The notes: a model not told the origin generated them from the letters alone. Shown: positions 45,893-58,971, counted from the stretch's first letter. The stretch is DNA of 64,000 nucleotides from Malania oleifera (GCF_029873635.1 NC_080428.1:66123101-66187100), one strand, 5' to 3'. Numbers and translations are program-made.

Positions 45893-47505
45893 CTTTAGCT
45901 TGGGAAAGGTCTTAAGGTGTTTGCGAATTTGCGACCGACATCAGTGTTGCTCTAGGTAAATTTTTGTCTTGATGCACTAGCATGCAATTTTAATCTTTTC
46001 TTTGTGTTTTTAATTTTCATGTGAATTTAGTTTTGGAATTTCCATATGAATTTAGTCTTGGGTTGTAAATGGTAACTGAATCAGGCCAAGATATGGTGCA
46101 GAGTTTGTTTTATTTGTTATTTCAATGGGCGTGAACAAATGCATAACTTTCATGGGAGATAAAGTTATTACCATTTTTTTTTAAGAGAAAGTTATTATCA
46201 TTTTTTTTTAAAAATGACTTCAAAAATTTTCTCTTGAACGAGAATGCTTGAACTTATTAGCGAGTGGAAAAATGGAGTCTAATGTTATGAACCATTCAAA
46301 GAACACTGTATGACCTTCTTCTCTCTCTCACACGCACAGCACAACACAACACAACACACTCAGCATGTACCCAGACACAATTGGGTGGATTAAGTGTGAT
46401 GAACTTGGTTTTTGTCTGTTGGTGGCAAGGTGGTACTCAGACACGCTTTATGGGTGGATTAAAGTTATCATTTTTTATTTTATTTTATTAAATGTACAAT
46501 CTATTGCACAAAAAGAAAATAAAACTATTAAGAATTTTTAGTTAATAATTTTTATAAAACACAATAATATAACAATCCATTTGAAATATATTGCTAGAAA
46601 GGAAAATTGACTATTAATAATTAACAAGGTAATAAAAGATACCCAATAATAAAATAAGTGAAGTTAGTATATTTAAAAAAGTTATGTTAAATTGTAAAAA
46701 GAGAAAGTTAGTGGACTTTTATGCTATTAACTGAAAAAAATAAAAGTAAAAATATTTATATTTTATAAAATATTTCAATTTGCATTATTTTTAAAACACA
46801 CGCACATATATGTGTATGTATGCTTGTACGTATGTATATATATATGTATCCTATTATAAGTGATAATTTTCATTGACAATTAGTGCTCCCATTTTTAATT
46901 CTTAAAATGTGTCTATAATTACATATCTTCTCTACTAATTAAACTTTACTGTCAATTTCATGAATTGTTTTTATTGAGATTATTGAACTCTAGTGGGAGC
47001 TAACAAATTTTAAAATTTAAAATTAAAATTAAATCATAACAGGTATAACAACAACAACAAAACCAAGCATTAGTCCCACTAGGATTCCATGTTACTTTCA
47101 TTCCCTTGCCTACTTATGACTTAGAAATATAAAATTTCTCCATTGCTTGATTCCCACATCTAGGGTTTTGATTTATTATGTTTTTGCTTGATTTTAGCTT
47201 CAACCTATATATCTTTTCTCATACTAACATGCTATTTTTTTTTTTTTTTGGATTACGAACCGAGTTTTCATGTGTCCGTTTTATGATTCACGTGACTAAT
47301 CCTGCGCCCCTTGAAGCTGACCCCACAACTCTAAAGGAAGGTAAATTCAGGAATCTAGGGGCGGAAACGAACCCGGAGTGTTTGAACACCTAATCTCATG
47401 AGAGGCACTCTTTTATGTTTATGTTCATTTCCAGTATATTATTCTATCTGCTATCATATAATTTCATCCTCTAGGCAATAAAAAGTATACAATAATATAA
47501 AACCA
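45893..47505. other. Intergenic DNA, AT-rich; weak LINE tail at about 47041-47180
   Basis: No gene recognised. 47044-47115 (ACAACAACAACAAAACC, then TAGTCCCACTAGGATTCC) resembles the 3' tail of RTE-type LINEs seen again at 47511. 46800-46850 holds TATG/TATA repeats. 45893-45955 could be a leader remnant split from 43150 by the solo LTR, but nothing supports a gene. Confidence 0.5.
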
Positions 47506-47885
47506 TTATTACAACAACAACAATAACAAGCCTTAAGTTCCACTAGGTGGGGTTGGCTACAGGAATCCTTTTTCGCTAGTTCACCCGATCAAGAACATTT
47601 TCCTCTATTAGATTAAGGGTTAATAAATACTTTCTCACTACCTCATTCCATGTTATTTTAGACCTACCCCTATCCCTTTTCATGCTAGACACAATAACTA
47701 ATAACTAACTTACTTTTCCTTACAAGTGCTCTACTAGGCTCACGTTTCAAATGCCCAAACCATCTAAACTGTCCCTCCCTTATTTTGTTTTCAACCAGTG
47801 TTATGGCTAAATTGTTACGTATATGTTCATTTCTTATTTTATCTTTTAATGTTAAACCACTCATCCACCTTAATATTTGCATTTC
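47506..47885 (-). mobile_element. RTE-type LINE, 3' fragment
   Basis: Minus-strand translation includes MQILRWMSGLTLKDKIRNEH and EGQFRWFGHLKREPSRALVR, the C-terminal end of plant RTE-clade reverse transcriptase proteins. Next to it is the family's usual 3' end, GCCTTAAGTTCCACTAGGTG on the plus strand ending in a TTG repeat (minus strand; ACAACAACAACAATAACA on the plus strand). 5'-truncated, as most LINE copies are. Confidence 0.85.
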
Positions 47886-49489
47886 GGCAACTTTTATTTT
47901 TTATTATGAAAATTAATGTAAAAATATTTTATTAAATCCTTATTCTATTAATGTTGTCAAATAAATCCATTTCAAAAAAGTTTAAGGGTGCATTTAGTTC
48001 AATTGTTAGGTTAGGTTAAGCTAAGGATTCTTGACCCATATTTGATACAACCTACTATAGAATAAGATTGGACAAGAAAAACAGGCTTAACATATCAGGG
48101 TTTCTTTGAGGAATTAAATTGAAGAGCCCTAATAGCAAGTCACTTATTTTGCGTTAGTTCATTTTCTTCATCGTGCTTACTTTTGTGCATTAGATTATTG
48201 CCCACTAGGTGTTTTGTGTTACTTCTATTATTTATATATGCACAAGCTATTAGAGTTTTATCAGCATTGCATTGAGGTTTCTAACTTAGCCAATTCATAG
48301 AATAGAGCTTGAATTACATTTTATTTTTTAACTATTATTTATAAATATTTGAAACATGGTTCAAATTTTAAAGAACAATTTTGAGTAAATGTGAAGAGCT
48401 TTGTGTGTAACAACAATAATAATAAAAAAAAAGTCATAAATAATGAGAATAATGCTCTTCGGCTCCTATAAAGGACTACATTATAGGAGTGGAGTGATGT
48501 TATGTCCATTGTGGACATCCAAATCCCACGTGAAAGTATAAAAATGAGTTATAAAATTTTTGAACTTTTTTGCTCTCAAAAGAGAAAGTGTAAGGGTCAT
48601 GCTCAAATTTTAGATTTTTTTTTTGATAAATAAGAGAGTAAGTGGTTATTGATATTATTATTTTTATTTTTTTATTTTAATATAGTAAAGAAACGTGTTA
48701 TGATGATGTATCTTTCCATATTTGTTAGTTTTTTATTTCTATTATCTGTTTTCAATTACTTTGGCAACTCCATAATAAACGTACTTAAATATTCGAGATT
48801 CACCAGTCATAGATTAATTCATTAATTTTATACATATTTTTTAATTAAAATTTAAACAAAAATAATCACATGAAATTAAAATATAACTAAAATAAAATAT
48901 GCATATATCTGAAAATTTGAAAAGATTATAGAAAATAACAAATATTCAAGGAATATTTACTATCTTACAAACTGTTGTGTAGGATACATTGTTTGGGTGT
49001 GCTAAAAAATAAATTTTGAATTATAATAATTAAGTAAAATAAGTAAATTTAGTATAATATCTTGAATTTGTATTTTTTTTTTGCATTTTTTATTAATTTA
49101 ATTATATTTTAAAGTTTTTATTTGATTTTAAAGCAAAAAAAAACATTCACTTAATTAACTTTTAATTTCTTTTAATTTTTGAAATTAATTAAAAAAATTG
49201 TTAGTTTTTAAAATTTTAATTTTAGTTTTTAATTTGGGTTTGTGATTTTTATTTGCATAGCTTGTTTCAAGCTATACCAAACAACTTATCTTATATTTAG
49301 GAGCTTACATAGTTACATTTAGGCCCAAATTATAAGTAAATGTGAATTTGAACAATACATGTCCAAACATGGCCTTAAAATAATTTTAAAAAAGTAGAAG
49401 GGAGATTAGGAAGATGGAAAGCTGAGCCGCATGTGCCCTTTCAAGCTTCAGGCTTCAGCTCTCGTTCCTGTTTTCTGCTGCCTGCATCC
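47886..49489. other. AT-rich intergenic DNA upstream of mS23
   Basis: No gene or element recognised. AGGCCCA at 49321-49327 (TGGGCCT on the other strand) is a site II-like element of the sort common upstream of plant ribosomal and mitochondrial protein genes, about 170 bp before the presumed first exon. Confidence 0.5.
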
Positions 49490-49791
49490 CATCATCAACA
49501 CCTCAGTCACAGCTCCTCTCCTCATTTCATTTCCAGTGTATGACTCTGAGAGAGAGAGAGTAGAAGAATAGGAGGAAGAAAGCATCCAAAGCTGGCAGTA
49601 GTCTGCCCATCTGCTCAATAACAAATCCCTAATTTTCTTGTAGATAATCTATATTCTTCTCTATTATTCATATTCTTATTTTAATTTGTTTGAAACTTGA
49701 AAGAGCCCTAATTTGTTGAAACTTCATGGACAGCCAATCAAACACTGGACTAAAGTCTGAAGTTTTTGAATAGAGGTCAGAAATATCTGAG
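49490..49791 (+). other. Presumed 5' UTR exon 1 of mS23
   Basis: Less AT-rich, CT-rich leader with a GA repeat (49548-49560), ending CTGAG/GTAAGT, a strong splice donor at 49791/49792. No ATG-led frame of note. The next acceptor that leads into the coding exon is TGCATGCAG at 55013, making intron 1 about 5.2 kb. The 5' boundary is a guess; linkage is inferred. Confidence 0.55.
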
Positions 49792-50618
49792 GTAAGTTGA
49801 TTTTTATACATAAATGTTATTAAATAGTGGTATTTTGGTTATTAGGTTTTATATATATTCCATTTGAAGATTTCGAAAATTTTTTTTCATTATTTGTTTT
49901 TTCCCCATGAAATGTTGATTTACTATTTAAAGATGTAAATTTTCCCGTATTTATAATAGGATTTTTGAATGATAGCATTTTTTGGTGAGTTAGATTATCT
50001 AAATAGAAAAGAAGTTCGAAAGAGTGAGGGAATTAATTGGGCTTCGTTGAAGAATGAGGTGGAGGATTTGATTTCTAGGCGAGAAGTTCGAGACAAAAGA
50101 CTAAATTTAAATGAGTTAAAGAGGGCGGCTGTAATTGAAATTTTTTTATAAGTTAGCCAATGGGTAGATGGGGAACAACTTGATTAAGGAATTGGTTTTG
50201 GATAGGGGTGAGGTTAGTTTGGATCCCTGTTTGATTGCGCAGGAGGTTACTGACTTTTTCTATAATCTCTATACCGAGGAGGATGCTTGTAGGTGATTTA
50301 GGGGTTAGATTTGGAACCCCATTTGTGGGATTAATGTGTTGGCTGGAAAGACCTTTTAAGGAGGAGGAAGTAAGGGTTATTGTGTTTGTCATGGAGAGGG
50401 ATAAGGCCTTAGGTTCAGATGGGTTTAGCATCACTCATTTTTTTTTTTTTCCCCCATTTTGCAAGATTCTTGGGACGTGATTAAGGAGGATTTAATGAAG
50501 GTTTTTAGTTAATATTATTGGAATGGGGTTCTAAGTAAGAGCATTAATTCCACCTTCACCACTTTGGTGCCTAGGAAGAGTAAATCTATTAAGATTGCCA
50601 ATTTTCAGACCTATTAGC

Positions 50619-51238
50619 TTAGGGCCATTTGGTGTCCCTGTGAAAAAATAATGAAGATGAAAACCAGAAATTAAAACTAAAAACCAGAAACAAAAACTAA
50701 AGACCGAAAACAAGCAACTTGATTGTTAATGATTGTAAATCTAAAACATATAAAAAATTTAATTAAAAAAATGCTCATTTTTGTCTTTAAATCAAATAAT
50801 ATTTTTAAAAAATGGCTAAAATAAAAAAAGTGCAAAATAATACAAATTAAAACTACTATAATAAAAATAGAAATTATTAAAATTATTTTACTCAATTGTT
50901 ATATTTTCAAAATTCACTTTACAATAACAATCTTACTGTATATGACAATTGAAAAATAGTAAAAATATTTTGTAGTTGGCTTTTATTATTTTTTTGAATT
51001 TTGTTGATATTTTTATTTTAATTTTATTATTCATATGATCATTTTATTTTAATTTTAATTACAAAGTGTGTATAAAATGAATGATTTAATAAAAAAAAAC
51101 TATTTCTAGATTTTAAAATTTTTTGACAATAGGTTGTCTAAACAACTGAAAATCATAAATTTGATTTTCAGTTTTTTTGAAAACAACTGAAAATCGACAA
51201 AAGAAATAGAAAGCTAGCAGCATGAACAAACGCGTTCT
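50619..51238. mobile_element. Non-autonomous DNA element inside the LINE
   Basis: LINE homology breaks after TTCAGACCTATTAGCTTA and resumes near 51240. The insert opens GGGCCATTTGGTGTCCCTG and ends GAACAAACGCGTTCTC, which look like weak inverted ends of a hAT-like MITE. AT-rich, no ORF. Exact ends and TSD are not certain. Confidence 0.5.
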
Positions 51239-52372
51239 CATACTTTGTTTCTTTATTATAATTTCTAGCATGTATAAGCTTATTACACTAAAGTGCTAGC
51301 TAATAGGTTGAGTGTTTTGCTCAATAATACTATTTCTAAAGCTCAAAGTGCATTTGTTGGGTAGACAGATAGTGAATGCTATTTTGGTTGTTACTAAGGT
51401 AGTGGAGGATGTTCGGAGGAGAAAGGAGAAGGGGATTATTTTCAATTGGTCTTTGAAAAGCTTATGACAGGGTTAGTTGGGATGTCTTGGATAAAAAATT
51501 CTATTAGAAAGGAGCTTGCGAAGGGGTGGTGTTCTTGGATGAAGATTGTGTGTCCAATGTTTTCTTTTCTATTATAGTGAATGTTGAACATAAAGCTTGG
51601 TTTAGTGCGTCAAGTGTGCAAGATAAGGGGATCTGCTCTCCTCATTTTTTGTTTTCGTTAGTGGTTGATGTCTTGAGTAGAATGGTCGATAGGGTGGTGG
51701 ATAAGGGGTTGGTCAAAGCTTTGGAACTATGGAGAGAGGGGATGATTGTTTCTTATCTTCAATATGCCAATGATACTGTGTTCTTTTTTGGTGATCAAAG
51801 GTTATTATTATTATTATTATTTTGGAGCCTTTCCATATTTTTGAGTAGGTCCATATTTTTTAGTAGGTCATTGGGATTAAAATTGACTTGGGTAAGAGTA
51901 GTACTGCTGCCATTAATTTGAGTGTTAGTAGATCTTGGGAGTTGGCTTCGTTTGTGGGTTGTGGTATTTTGGATTGGTCCTTGTCTTATCTAGGGGATCC
52001 TTTGGGTGGCAATCCTTGGTCGAGGGGCTTTTGTGACGTAGTGATGGAGAGGATATCTAAGCATTTAGATGGGTTTAAAGGCATCCTATTTTCATTAGGG
52101 GGTCGCATTATACTTATTTAGGTTTATCTTGCTAGCATCACATTATGTTACTCGTCTATCTTGAGGATTTTGATGGGTATTGCCAGTAAGGTAGGGAAAT
52201 TATGAGATTTTCTTTGGTCAAGGGTTGGGGGAAGATTGAAGAGGGGTCATTTGGTTTGTTGGGATGTGGCGTATAGGTCTAAAATCAAGAGAGCTTTGGG
52301 TCTTGAAAAGTTCTTGTCTAAAAACAATGCTCTCTTGGCTAAATGGCTTCAGTGATTCCCCTTAGGTATTGT

Positions 52373-53022
52373 TTGGTTCACAACATAAAAAATATTCCCA
52401 TGGAATGGTATTCTTGGGAATCTCATACCTGGGAATAGGATGTTTGTCTCATGAGAATATTTTTATTTGGTTTGTGTTATAAGATTCTCAAGAATATATG
52501 TAGGATTCCCATGTCAATGTTTGGTTCAATGTGGGAATCTTGGTAGATATTTTAATAAGATGACCATCACACCCTTGACATGTTTGTAACTAATATATAA
52601 AGAATAATTATATTTTTTCGGCCCAAAAATTCATTAAAAATGCATATTTAATTAAATATATATCCTAAAGCTTTCAACAATTATAAATTTAAAATATTTA
52701 ATGGTTAATAATTGATTTACCAAAATTACTGAGGGCAATAGTGTCTAACATTATCTATTATTTTAAATTTTTATAAGAAAATAATAATATTGCTTTTATT
52801 TAATAGATTAATAATTTACATTAAAATGTTAATTAACATAAATATTTACACTTATAATAAACATTTTAAAAATAATATATATAATTAACATTATACCTAT
52901 TTTATTAAAAATGATTAATATTTATACTAATTTAAAATTTTACTTTTATTTTATTAATAATTTATTATTTTAAATACAATAATAGAGTGATATATTATAT
53001 TATATTATAGGGGTATTGTTGT
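52373..53022. mobile_element. Second insert inside the LINE, class unknown
   Basis: LINE homology stops after TGATTCCCCTTA and resumes at about 53030. The insert opens GGTATTGTTTGGTTCACAAC, with repeated TGGGAATCT-like motifs and an AT-rich interior. GGTATTGTT recurs at the right end in direct orientation. Probably a MITE or solo fragment; I could not find clean inverted ends. Confidence 0.4.
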
Positions 53023-55013
53023 TCAAAAGTCAAATAGTGAATAAGTTTGGATTGCATGTGAATGGTTGGTATCCTAACTTGGGATCTAGATGTTCTTTGG
53101 AAAGTCGTGCAGGTCCATCTCTTAGATTTATCCCCTTTTCATTCCTCATACTAAGTTTATTCTGAGGAGGGTCCTCGAATTCATTTTTGGGAAAGATATC
53201 TGTGTAGCTATCGCTTGACATTGGCGCATAATGCTATTATTTCTTCTTCTTTTGTTTCGAATGGTCCTATGCCTTCTTGGGATTTCCACTTCTGCAGATC
53301 TTTGAATGATAGGGAGGGGGATGAGCTTTCTCTTTGTTGATGATGTTGGATAATTGTTCTCTCCTTTGGAGCAGATAGTCATTCTTTATTTTTGGATTCT
53401 TTAAGGGTTTACTGTTGCAAATCCTTTTGTGGTCTTTTGAATAGTGCTAAGTTCTCCTTTTCGCAAGGTAAAATAATTCAGAAGGCCAAAGGTCTTCCAA
53501 AAGTTAAGGCTGTTATTTGTTGGGTTGTGCTTAATAGAGCTACACAGACAATATGTTGCAGAGCAGGAGACCTTTGAAGGCACTTTCTCCAGATGTGTGT
53601 TTTTTATGGTTTAACAGTTCCGTAACAGTTTCTAATTTGATTTTGCATTGTTAGTTTGCTTGGAAAACGTGAAAGAAGCCTTTTGGATTTTTGAGAGAAA
53701 GCTGGGTTTGCCTAGACATAGTGGAGAATTTGTTGGCCATCTCTTTTTCTGGTTTTGGTAGAAAGAAGGATGTTGTAGCAGTATGGAGATGTGCATTTTT
53801 TGCACTGGTATGGGGTTTATGGGTGGAATGTGTATGTTTTCTATGAAGAAGTTGAATATTTCGTTGCTATGGGATAAGATTCATGACTTAGCTTCATTCT
53901 GGTGTGTTGGTTCTGGCCTCTGGTTGCTTTAAAGGAGTGAGATTATCTGACATCCAATGGCATTGGCTCTCTCTTTTGGTTCAATTGATTTTTCCTCCCT
54001 TGTTTTTTCTACATTTTTTTCCCTGTTTTGTTTAGGGCGATCTTCTTTTGTTATCAAAAAAAATAATAGGGTTTTTGAAATGTTGTAAAATAGGATTCTT
54101 GTTGAATAGTGAAAAAATGTCGATAATAGGATTATGGGCTAATTGGATTGTTGTTGAATAATGAAAAATTGTTGCTGAAAAATTGTTATTGAGAAGTTTC
54201 AATTGGTTATTTAGAATAAGATTGTCGAAGAACGAGATTGTTGTGCTAAAACTTTTTAATATATATTTACTTGTTTCAATTTTTTTTAATGACAATATTT
54301 AATATAATTGAATGACAAAATTTAATATGATATCTATATTTTTAATTATTTATGTATAATGTTTAAATTGATGTTATGACTGTATGATTGTTCCCATTAA
54401 GAAAAGGGCTTGGCTCCCTTACTGTGTAAGATCTGTTTTAAGTTTTAAATTTTGGGATTTGTTTAGTAATTTGAGCAGAATTTTATTTTGAATATTTGAA
54501 GATGAGCATACACTATAAAACATGGTTTACTAGTTTATTTTGGTTTTGTTCAAGTTGTGGAATACGTATGTGACATGTATCTTGTTTGTGTTTGATAATC
54601 CTTTTTTGCTCTAAAACCAATTTATATACACGTCTTGACCTTCTTTGGTGCATTTTGTTTTTATTTTTCAGTGACAGTTACTTCTGTTTGGATATTGGCC
54701 TTATCCATATTGCACATTGCTTCATAAATTTTTAGCTCTGGATCATTTAGAAGGTTAAAACTGAGAAAAGAGATGTTAGTTAACAAACAACTAATATTGT
54801 TTAACATTCAGATTTAGATTTGAAAAAGTTTTCAGAACTTAACTCTTAATTTTACTGAAATACACATGATTTTCCCATCAAATAAGTACTTTTTTTCTTA
54901 CCAGTTATCAGTATTACTTAACACCATACACTGTTATTTTGGATTCTTGGAGCTTTTATTTGCTACTTATGCCTTACACTCGTTGAATTAATTAATATAG
55001 TATATGCATGCAG

Positions 55014-55088
55014 AGTAGGTGTTGGCATTTCAATCATCTCTTGCTTGTTGTGCTGGTTTGAAAGGAGGTCTGAGAATAGAATACAACC
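55014..55088 (+). other. 5' UTR part of mS23 exon 2
   Basis: Follows the acceptor TATGCATGCAG at 55003-55013 and leads to the ATG at 55089 (context ACAACCATGTC). No upstream in-frame ATG in this piece. Confidence 0.55.
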
Positions 55089-57993
55089 ATGTCTTTCATG
55101 AAAGGGGATTTACTTACCAGAACAAGAAAGCTTGTGAAGGGTTTGGCCATGGCTGAGCCTGTTTGGCTCAAAGCAATGGAACGGTAGGCATCCATTTCCT
55201 GTTTAGCTATTCACTCTTTAAATTTAGGTAGTTCTCCTCCCTTAATTCTCTATGACTAGCTGTTGGCAAATACTACATGTGTGTCTCACATCTCCCTCTT
55301 TTAGAAAGAGTAAGTTATGTAGATGATGGAAGGGTTGTAAAATATTTTAAAATTCTAATATTAACATTCTTTTATTAAATTACTTACGCATCCATAGTTT
55401 GCAAATCTTGTAAATAAATATTTTTAGTAATAATAAGGAGAAAAAAATGTTGATTAGAAACTACATCCTCTTCCTTTAATTAGTAGTGGAAATTGTAGTA
55501 TGATATTATAGTGAACTTGGCCTTTGGGCCCAGTGGTTCACTGTCCTGTCCGACTTTGTGGAGATGGGGGTTTAGGTCCCCTTGTGGGCACTTTTGTTGG
55601 CCTTTGGGCATTCGTTTGTATTTGTTGTGCTTATTGGGTTGGTTGGTAGGTATCTCAGGAGTGGTTGTGTGATTGAAGGCCTGCCCCTATGTACAAGCGC
55701 ATGCCAAATTTTTTTTAATAAATTATAAATATTAGAGACTATGGTATGTACTAGATCTTTGTTCAATAGAGATGGTTGTGAGCTTGTATTTGGTTGTTAA
55801 ATTAAATGTAGCTGTCAATCAGTAGCCTGCTGCAAAAATTTTCTGCATTATGGGGCTTTTAGTTATTGAATTTCTGGTTTCTGGATTCTTTATTAAAGAT
55901 GTTTTGCTCAGTAGGAAGAAAACCAGTATTTCATTTTCTATCTTATAAGCATGTACGGTTTTGGTTTGCCATGGTGCTTACAGAACCTTTCTAATAGAAA
56001 GGTCAATCATTCCTGTTTATTTAATAATTTAAGGGGTATGATGCTAATCCTTTTGGTTTTATAATCTGCCAAGTGCTGGTTGTCATGGGTTTGCTATTGA
56101 ATTAGACCATAGCTTAAGATAACTATAAACTTAGTTCTAAACTTCCCTGCGTACATAACATGCAATAATTTTAAATTTATTAATAGGCTATTGACTGTAT
56201 TTGAGTTTTAATTGTGGATATACAATTTTATTTAATCCAACTTCTCTTGTTTACTGATCATACTTGATTGTGTCATTCAGGGCTCCACCTGCAAACTTCC
56301 CTCGTGTTGATGGGAAAATTAAGAAGATCACTCTTCCTGAGGATGCCTATATAAAGAAGTTCTTTCAGAAGCATCCAGATTCTAAGCACGAAGATGCCAT
56401 CAAGTATTTTCTTTATTCCATTAGAGAGATTTCATTATTCTGTATGCATATGCTATTAGGCCAACTCACAAATGGTGTAATGCTGTGGTCATAAACCTAT
56501 TTGCAATTAATAGTGTTACTGCTGCTTTTGAACTAATCTTTATTTTTGTAATTGCTCCTTTCAAATAAAAAGTTAATGCAAAAAGTTCAATTATTTCAAA
56601 GTCTGATAAAGTTGTTTTTGTCTTTTTCTTCAATATAATTTCAATAATACTTTAGGTCCCGTTCGCAACTCAAAAAATATTAAGGAAAGGAAATTATGAA
56701 GGAATCTACATTTTCATTTTTGGTTATCAAGGAAAGTGAGAAAGAAAATAAAAAATATACCAAATCTAAGAACAAAAATTTGATTTTGCACATTATTAAT
56801 ATTTAGTTTTTCCTAATTTTTAGTCATATTAAGACAAATTTTCATTTTTTATTGTATTTTATAAAGAAGGAAAATACAAGAGAAAATAAGTTCCCTCATT
56901 TTCTTTTCCTTTCCTTTTCTCAAACAAAATCACTGATCCAAATGGACCATTAAAAGAAAAGTTTATTTTTGAATCCCTATGTAGTATTTCTTAGCATTTA
57001 GGCTACTTATCAGAACTAGGAAAATTTTGCTGCACTTTGCCTCTTCATCTCACTGGAATTAATTCAAGATTATGATAGTTTTACCAATTTGATTTGGAAA
57101 TTTGATGATTAAGTATTTAGTTCTCTTAAAGAACAGAAGTAATTAGTTCACTGTTTTAAATTTATGCACCTTGTTAAACTAAAGTATTCCTTTTCCGTGT
57201 TAGATGATGCATCCATACCTTGCCTTGCAATGGATTTCAATTCATTATCTTTGCATTTTCTAACAAATCTAATTGATGGAATGGGTCTTTGGCTATTTGA
57301 CATTAACCTACTGCATTGATTGATTGTGAATTCTAAGATAATGTATTTGTGTTGTAGATGTTTTGGATGTTCAAATATATTCTAATATTCTTGAAATTTT
57401 AGTCTATATTTTCATGTGGACAGTCTCTTCTTGGACTTTGTAGCCAAAGAAGGAAATTTCTTTTGAATCCAAAGATTCACTTCAAATGTTAAAATCAGTC
57501 TTGGTTGGTACTTCATATAGGATCTGTGGTTTGGAACCCCCTCCGGCTCGTGTATTTGGATGGCGGGTGCTTGAGTTGAAGGAGCAGGGAGTGAGTGAGC
57601 AGGATGCCATGGCTGTAGCTGATGTATGCATTCTGTTTTTATGGATTTGTTTATGTCAAAGTCTTTCCCTGTACCTGTTGATTGTTTCTATTTTTGGTCG
57701 TCTTCATTTTAACCTTCAGTGATAACTTTTTTCATGGTGTTCAGATGGAATATCGGGCTGAGAAGAAGGCCAAAAAGAAGGCTTACACTCGGCTAAAGCA
57801 AATCACACGTCTTCAGGGGAAGAAACCACCCCCAAACCCGTATCCGAGTGCTATCAAGGAGATACAGGCTGAGGAGAGGAAGTTTGTTCGTGACCGATTC
57901 TTTAATCCCAAGGCTCTTGAACTTGTGCAGAAGATGAAAGAAGAGAAGTCGGCTCAGATGCGGGAGAGGATGAGAGGAAGTGGAATGTTCTGA
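55089..57993 (+). CDS. Mitochondrial small ribosomal subunit protein mS23-like
   Basis: Four coding exons: 55089-55183, 56281-56403, 57521-57623 and 57745-57993; all junctions are GT-AG and the phases (2, 1, 0) fit, giving 189 residues. Start MSFMKGDLLTRTRKLVKGLA; then PPANFPRVDGKIKKITLPED, IKKFFQKHPDSKHEDAI, PPPARVFGWRVLELKEQGVS and QDAMAVAD; Lys-rich C-terminal half with KAKKKAYTRLKQITRLQGKK, PPPNPYPSAIKEIQAEERKF and VRDRFFNPKALELV, ending RGSGMF. The pattern is the plant protein annotated as mitochondrial ribosomal protein S23; it would act in the mitochondrial 30S-like subunit. The N-terminus is basic, as in a targeting region. All exons are open, so likely functional. The introns host a LINE, a SINE and a MITE. 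Family name is from memory; the gene model itself is firm. Confidence 0.87.
55520..55725 (+). mobile_element. Probable tRNA-derived SINE in mS23 intron 2
   Basis: Contains TTTGGGCCCAGTGGTTCACT, like a Pol III A box (TAGCTCAGTGG), and GGTTTAGGTCCCC about 35 bp on, like a B box (GGTTCGAATCC). The body then runs to a T-run (55708-55715), as in several plant SINE families. Flanking TSD was not established. Confidence 0.5.
56655..56949. mobile_element. MITE M1 in mS23 intron 3
   Basis: Opens GGTCCCGTTCGCAACTCA, ends CTGATCCAAATGGACC(A); the ends are imperfect inverted repeats. TTA occurs on each side (56652-56654, 56950-56952), as expected of PIF/Harbinger. Same family as M2-M6. No ORF. Confidence 0.65.
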
Positions 57994-58140
57994 AGTGGTC
58001 GCTGCAAGCATCAATCCATTGTTACTTCTTGAAGCTGGATTCTGATAATTCCTTTGCAAATTGCATGGGGTTTTGATTTAGGAAAACTATAACTGCACTG
58101 TTGCTATGCAAGAGTAGAATGGAATTGGGTGGAATAAAAT
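57994..58140 (+). terminator. mS23 3' UTR with polyadenylation signal
   Basis: After the TGA at 57991-57993. AATAAA lies at 58133-58138, about 140 bp downstream. Confidence 0.65.
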
Positions 58141-58677
58141 AGAATTTCTTACTTGATTTCAACATCCTCCATTCAAATTTTCATTTCATTTCTTAGCACA
58201 TTTAATTTTGTAAGCTAAATATTTTTCAAAGAAAGTTACAGCTGTATCTGTGAGCATGAATTTTGGACTTAAATTTAGATTTAAGTGTATTTGGATAAAT
58301 TTTAATATAATTTTATATTATCTCTTATCTAAATCCAGGATTCCTCCACATATAATATAAGAAAATTTTTATTATCACAGGAAATACATCAGGAATCAAG
58401 AGTGAACCAAACAAACAAAAACCATTCTAATAGCAGCTTGTACAGCTCTGGCGTACTAGCAGCTAAGCAACACAAAAAACAAAGCAAATACAAAGAAAAC
58501 AGCCACTCTCTCCAGGAAGCAGACTAAATGTCAACTGATGGCTCAAGAGAAAACTTCAAACACTTCAAATTCAGAATTACTCAAGAACTGAAAAGAACTC
58601 CCAGAACTGCAACTCAGCAAGAACTTAGAGCCCCAGCACTAGACGAAGCTAAAGAGTTAATGAATTCAAATCCTCTA
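58141..58677. other. Intergenic DNA downstream of mS23
   Basis: Includes a plus-strand ORF at 58528-58827, but it runs into MITE M2 and has no recognised homology. Nothing else seen. Confidence 0.5.
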
Positions 58678-58971
58678 GGGTTTGTTTGGATAAAAAATTT
58701 AGGTTGGGAAAAGGAAAGGAAAGGAAAACTCGAAGGAAATTTATTATTCATTATTTTTTTAATATCAAATACCAATCATAATAAAATTTATTTTAATATA
58801 ATTAGAAGTCAAGAAAATCAAATGTAAATTATGTGTAAAATTATATTTCTGTTCATTGATTTGGTATAATATTTATTTTCTCCTTACTTGATATAGCTAA
58901 ACATGAAAATATAAATTCTTTTATATTTTTTGTTCTCTTTTCCAAGCAGTTTCTAAATTTCAAACAAGACC
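58678..58971. mobile_element. MITE M2
   Basis: Opens GGGTTTGTTTGGATAAAAAA, ends AATTTCAAACAAGACC; CTA and TTA flank it. Same family as M1 in opposite orientation. Confidence 0.65.

Larger units (their letters stand above)
49965..54068 (+). mobile_element. L1-type LINE fossil in mS23 intron 1, interrupted twice
   Basis: Pieces 49965-50618, 51239-52372 and 53023-54068. Translated remains follow L1 ORF2 order: RKEVRKSEGINWASLKNEVE, KLANGRWGNNLIKELVLDRG, MERDKALGSDGF (RT), VIKEDLMKVF, KSINSTFTTLVPRKSK, ANRLSVLLNNTISKAQSAFV, SPHFLFSLVVDVLSRMV, then LQYANDTVFF, where the catalytic YADD is YAND. Later parts match the C-terminal reverse-transcriptase tail (KFGLHVNGWYPNLGSRC). It ends TTGTTATC followed by A-rich DNA at about 54055. 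5'-truncated, full of stops, same strand as the gene. Confidence 0.82.

Noticed and set aside
47178..47393. 71-residue plus ORF with a hydrophobic start
   Set aside because: Poly-T-driven hydrophobic run; no motif, and no neighbouring exon.
54032..54295. 87-residue minus-strand ORF
   Set aside because: Low-complexity, at the LINE tail, with no recognisable domain.
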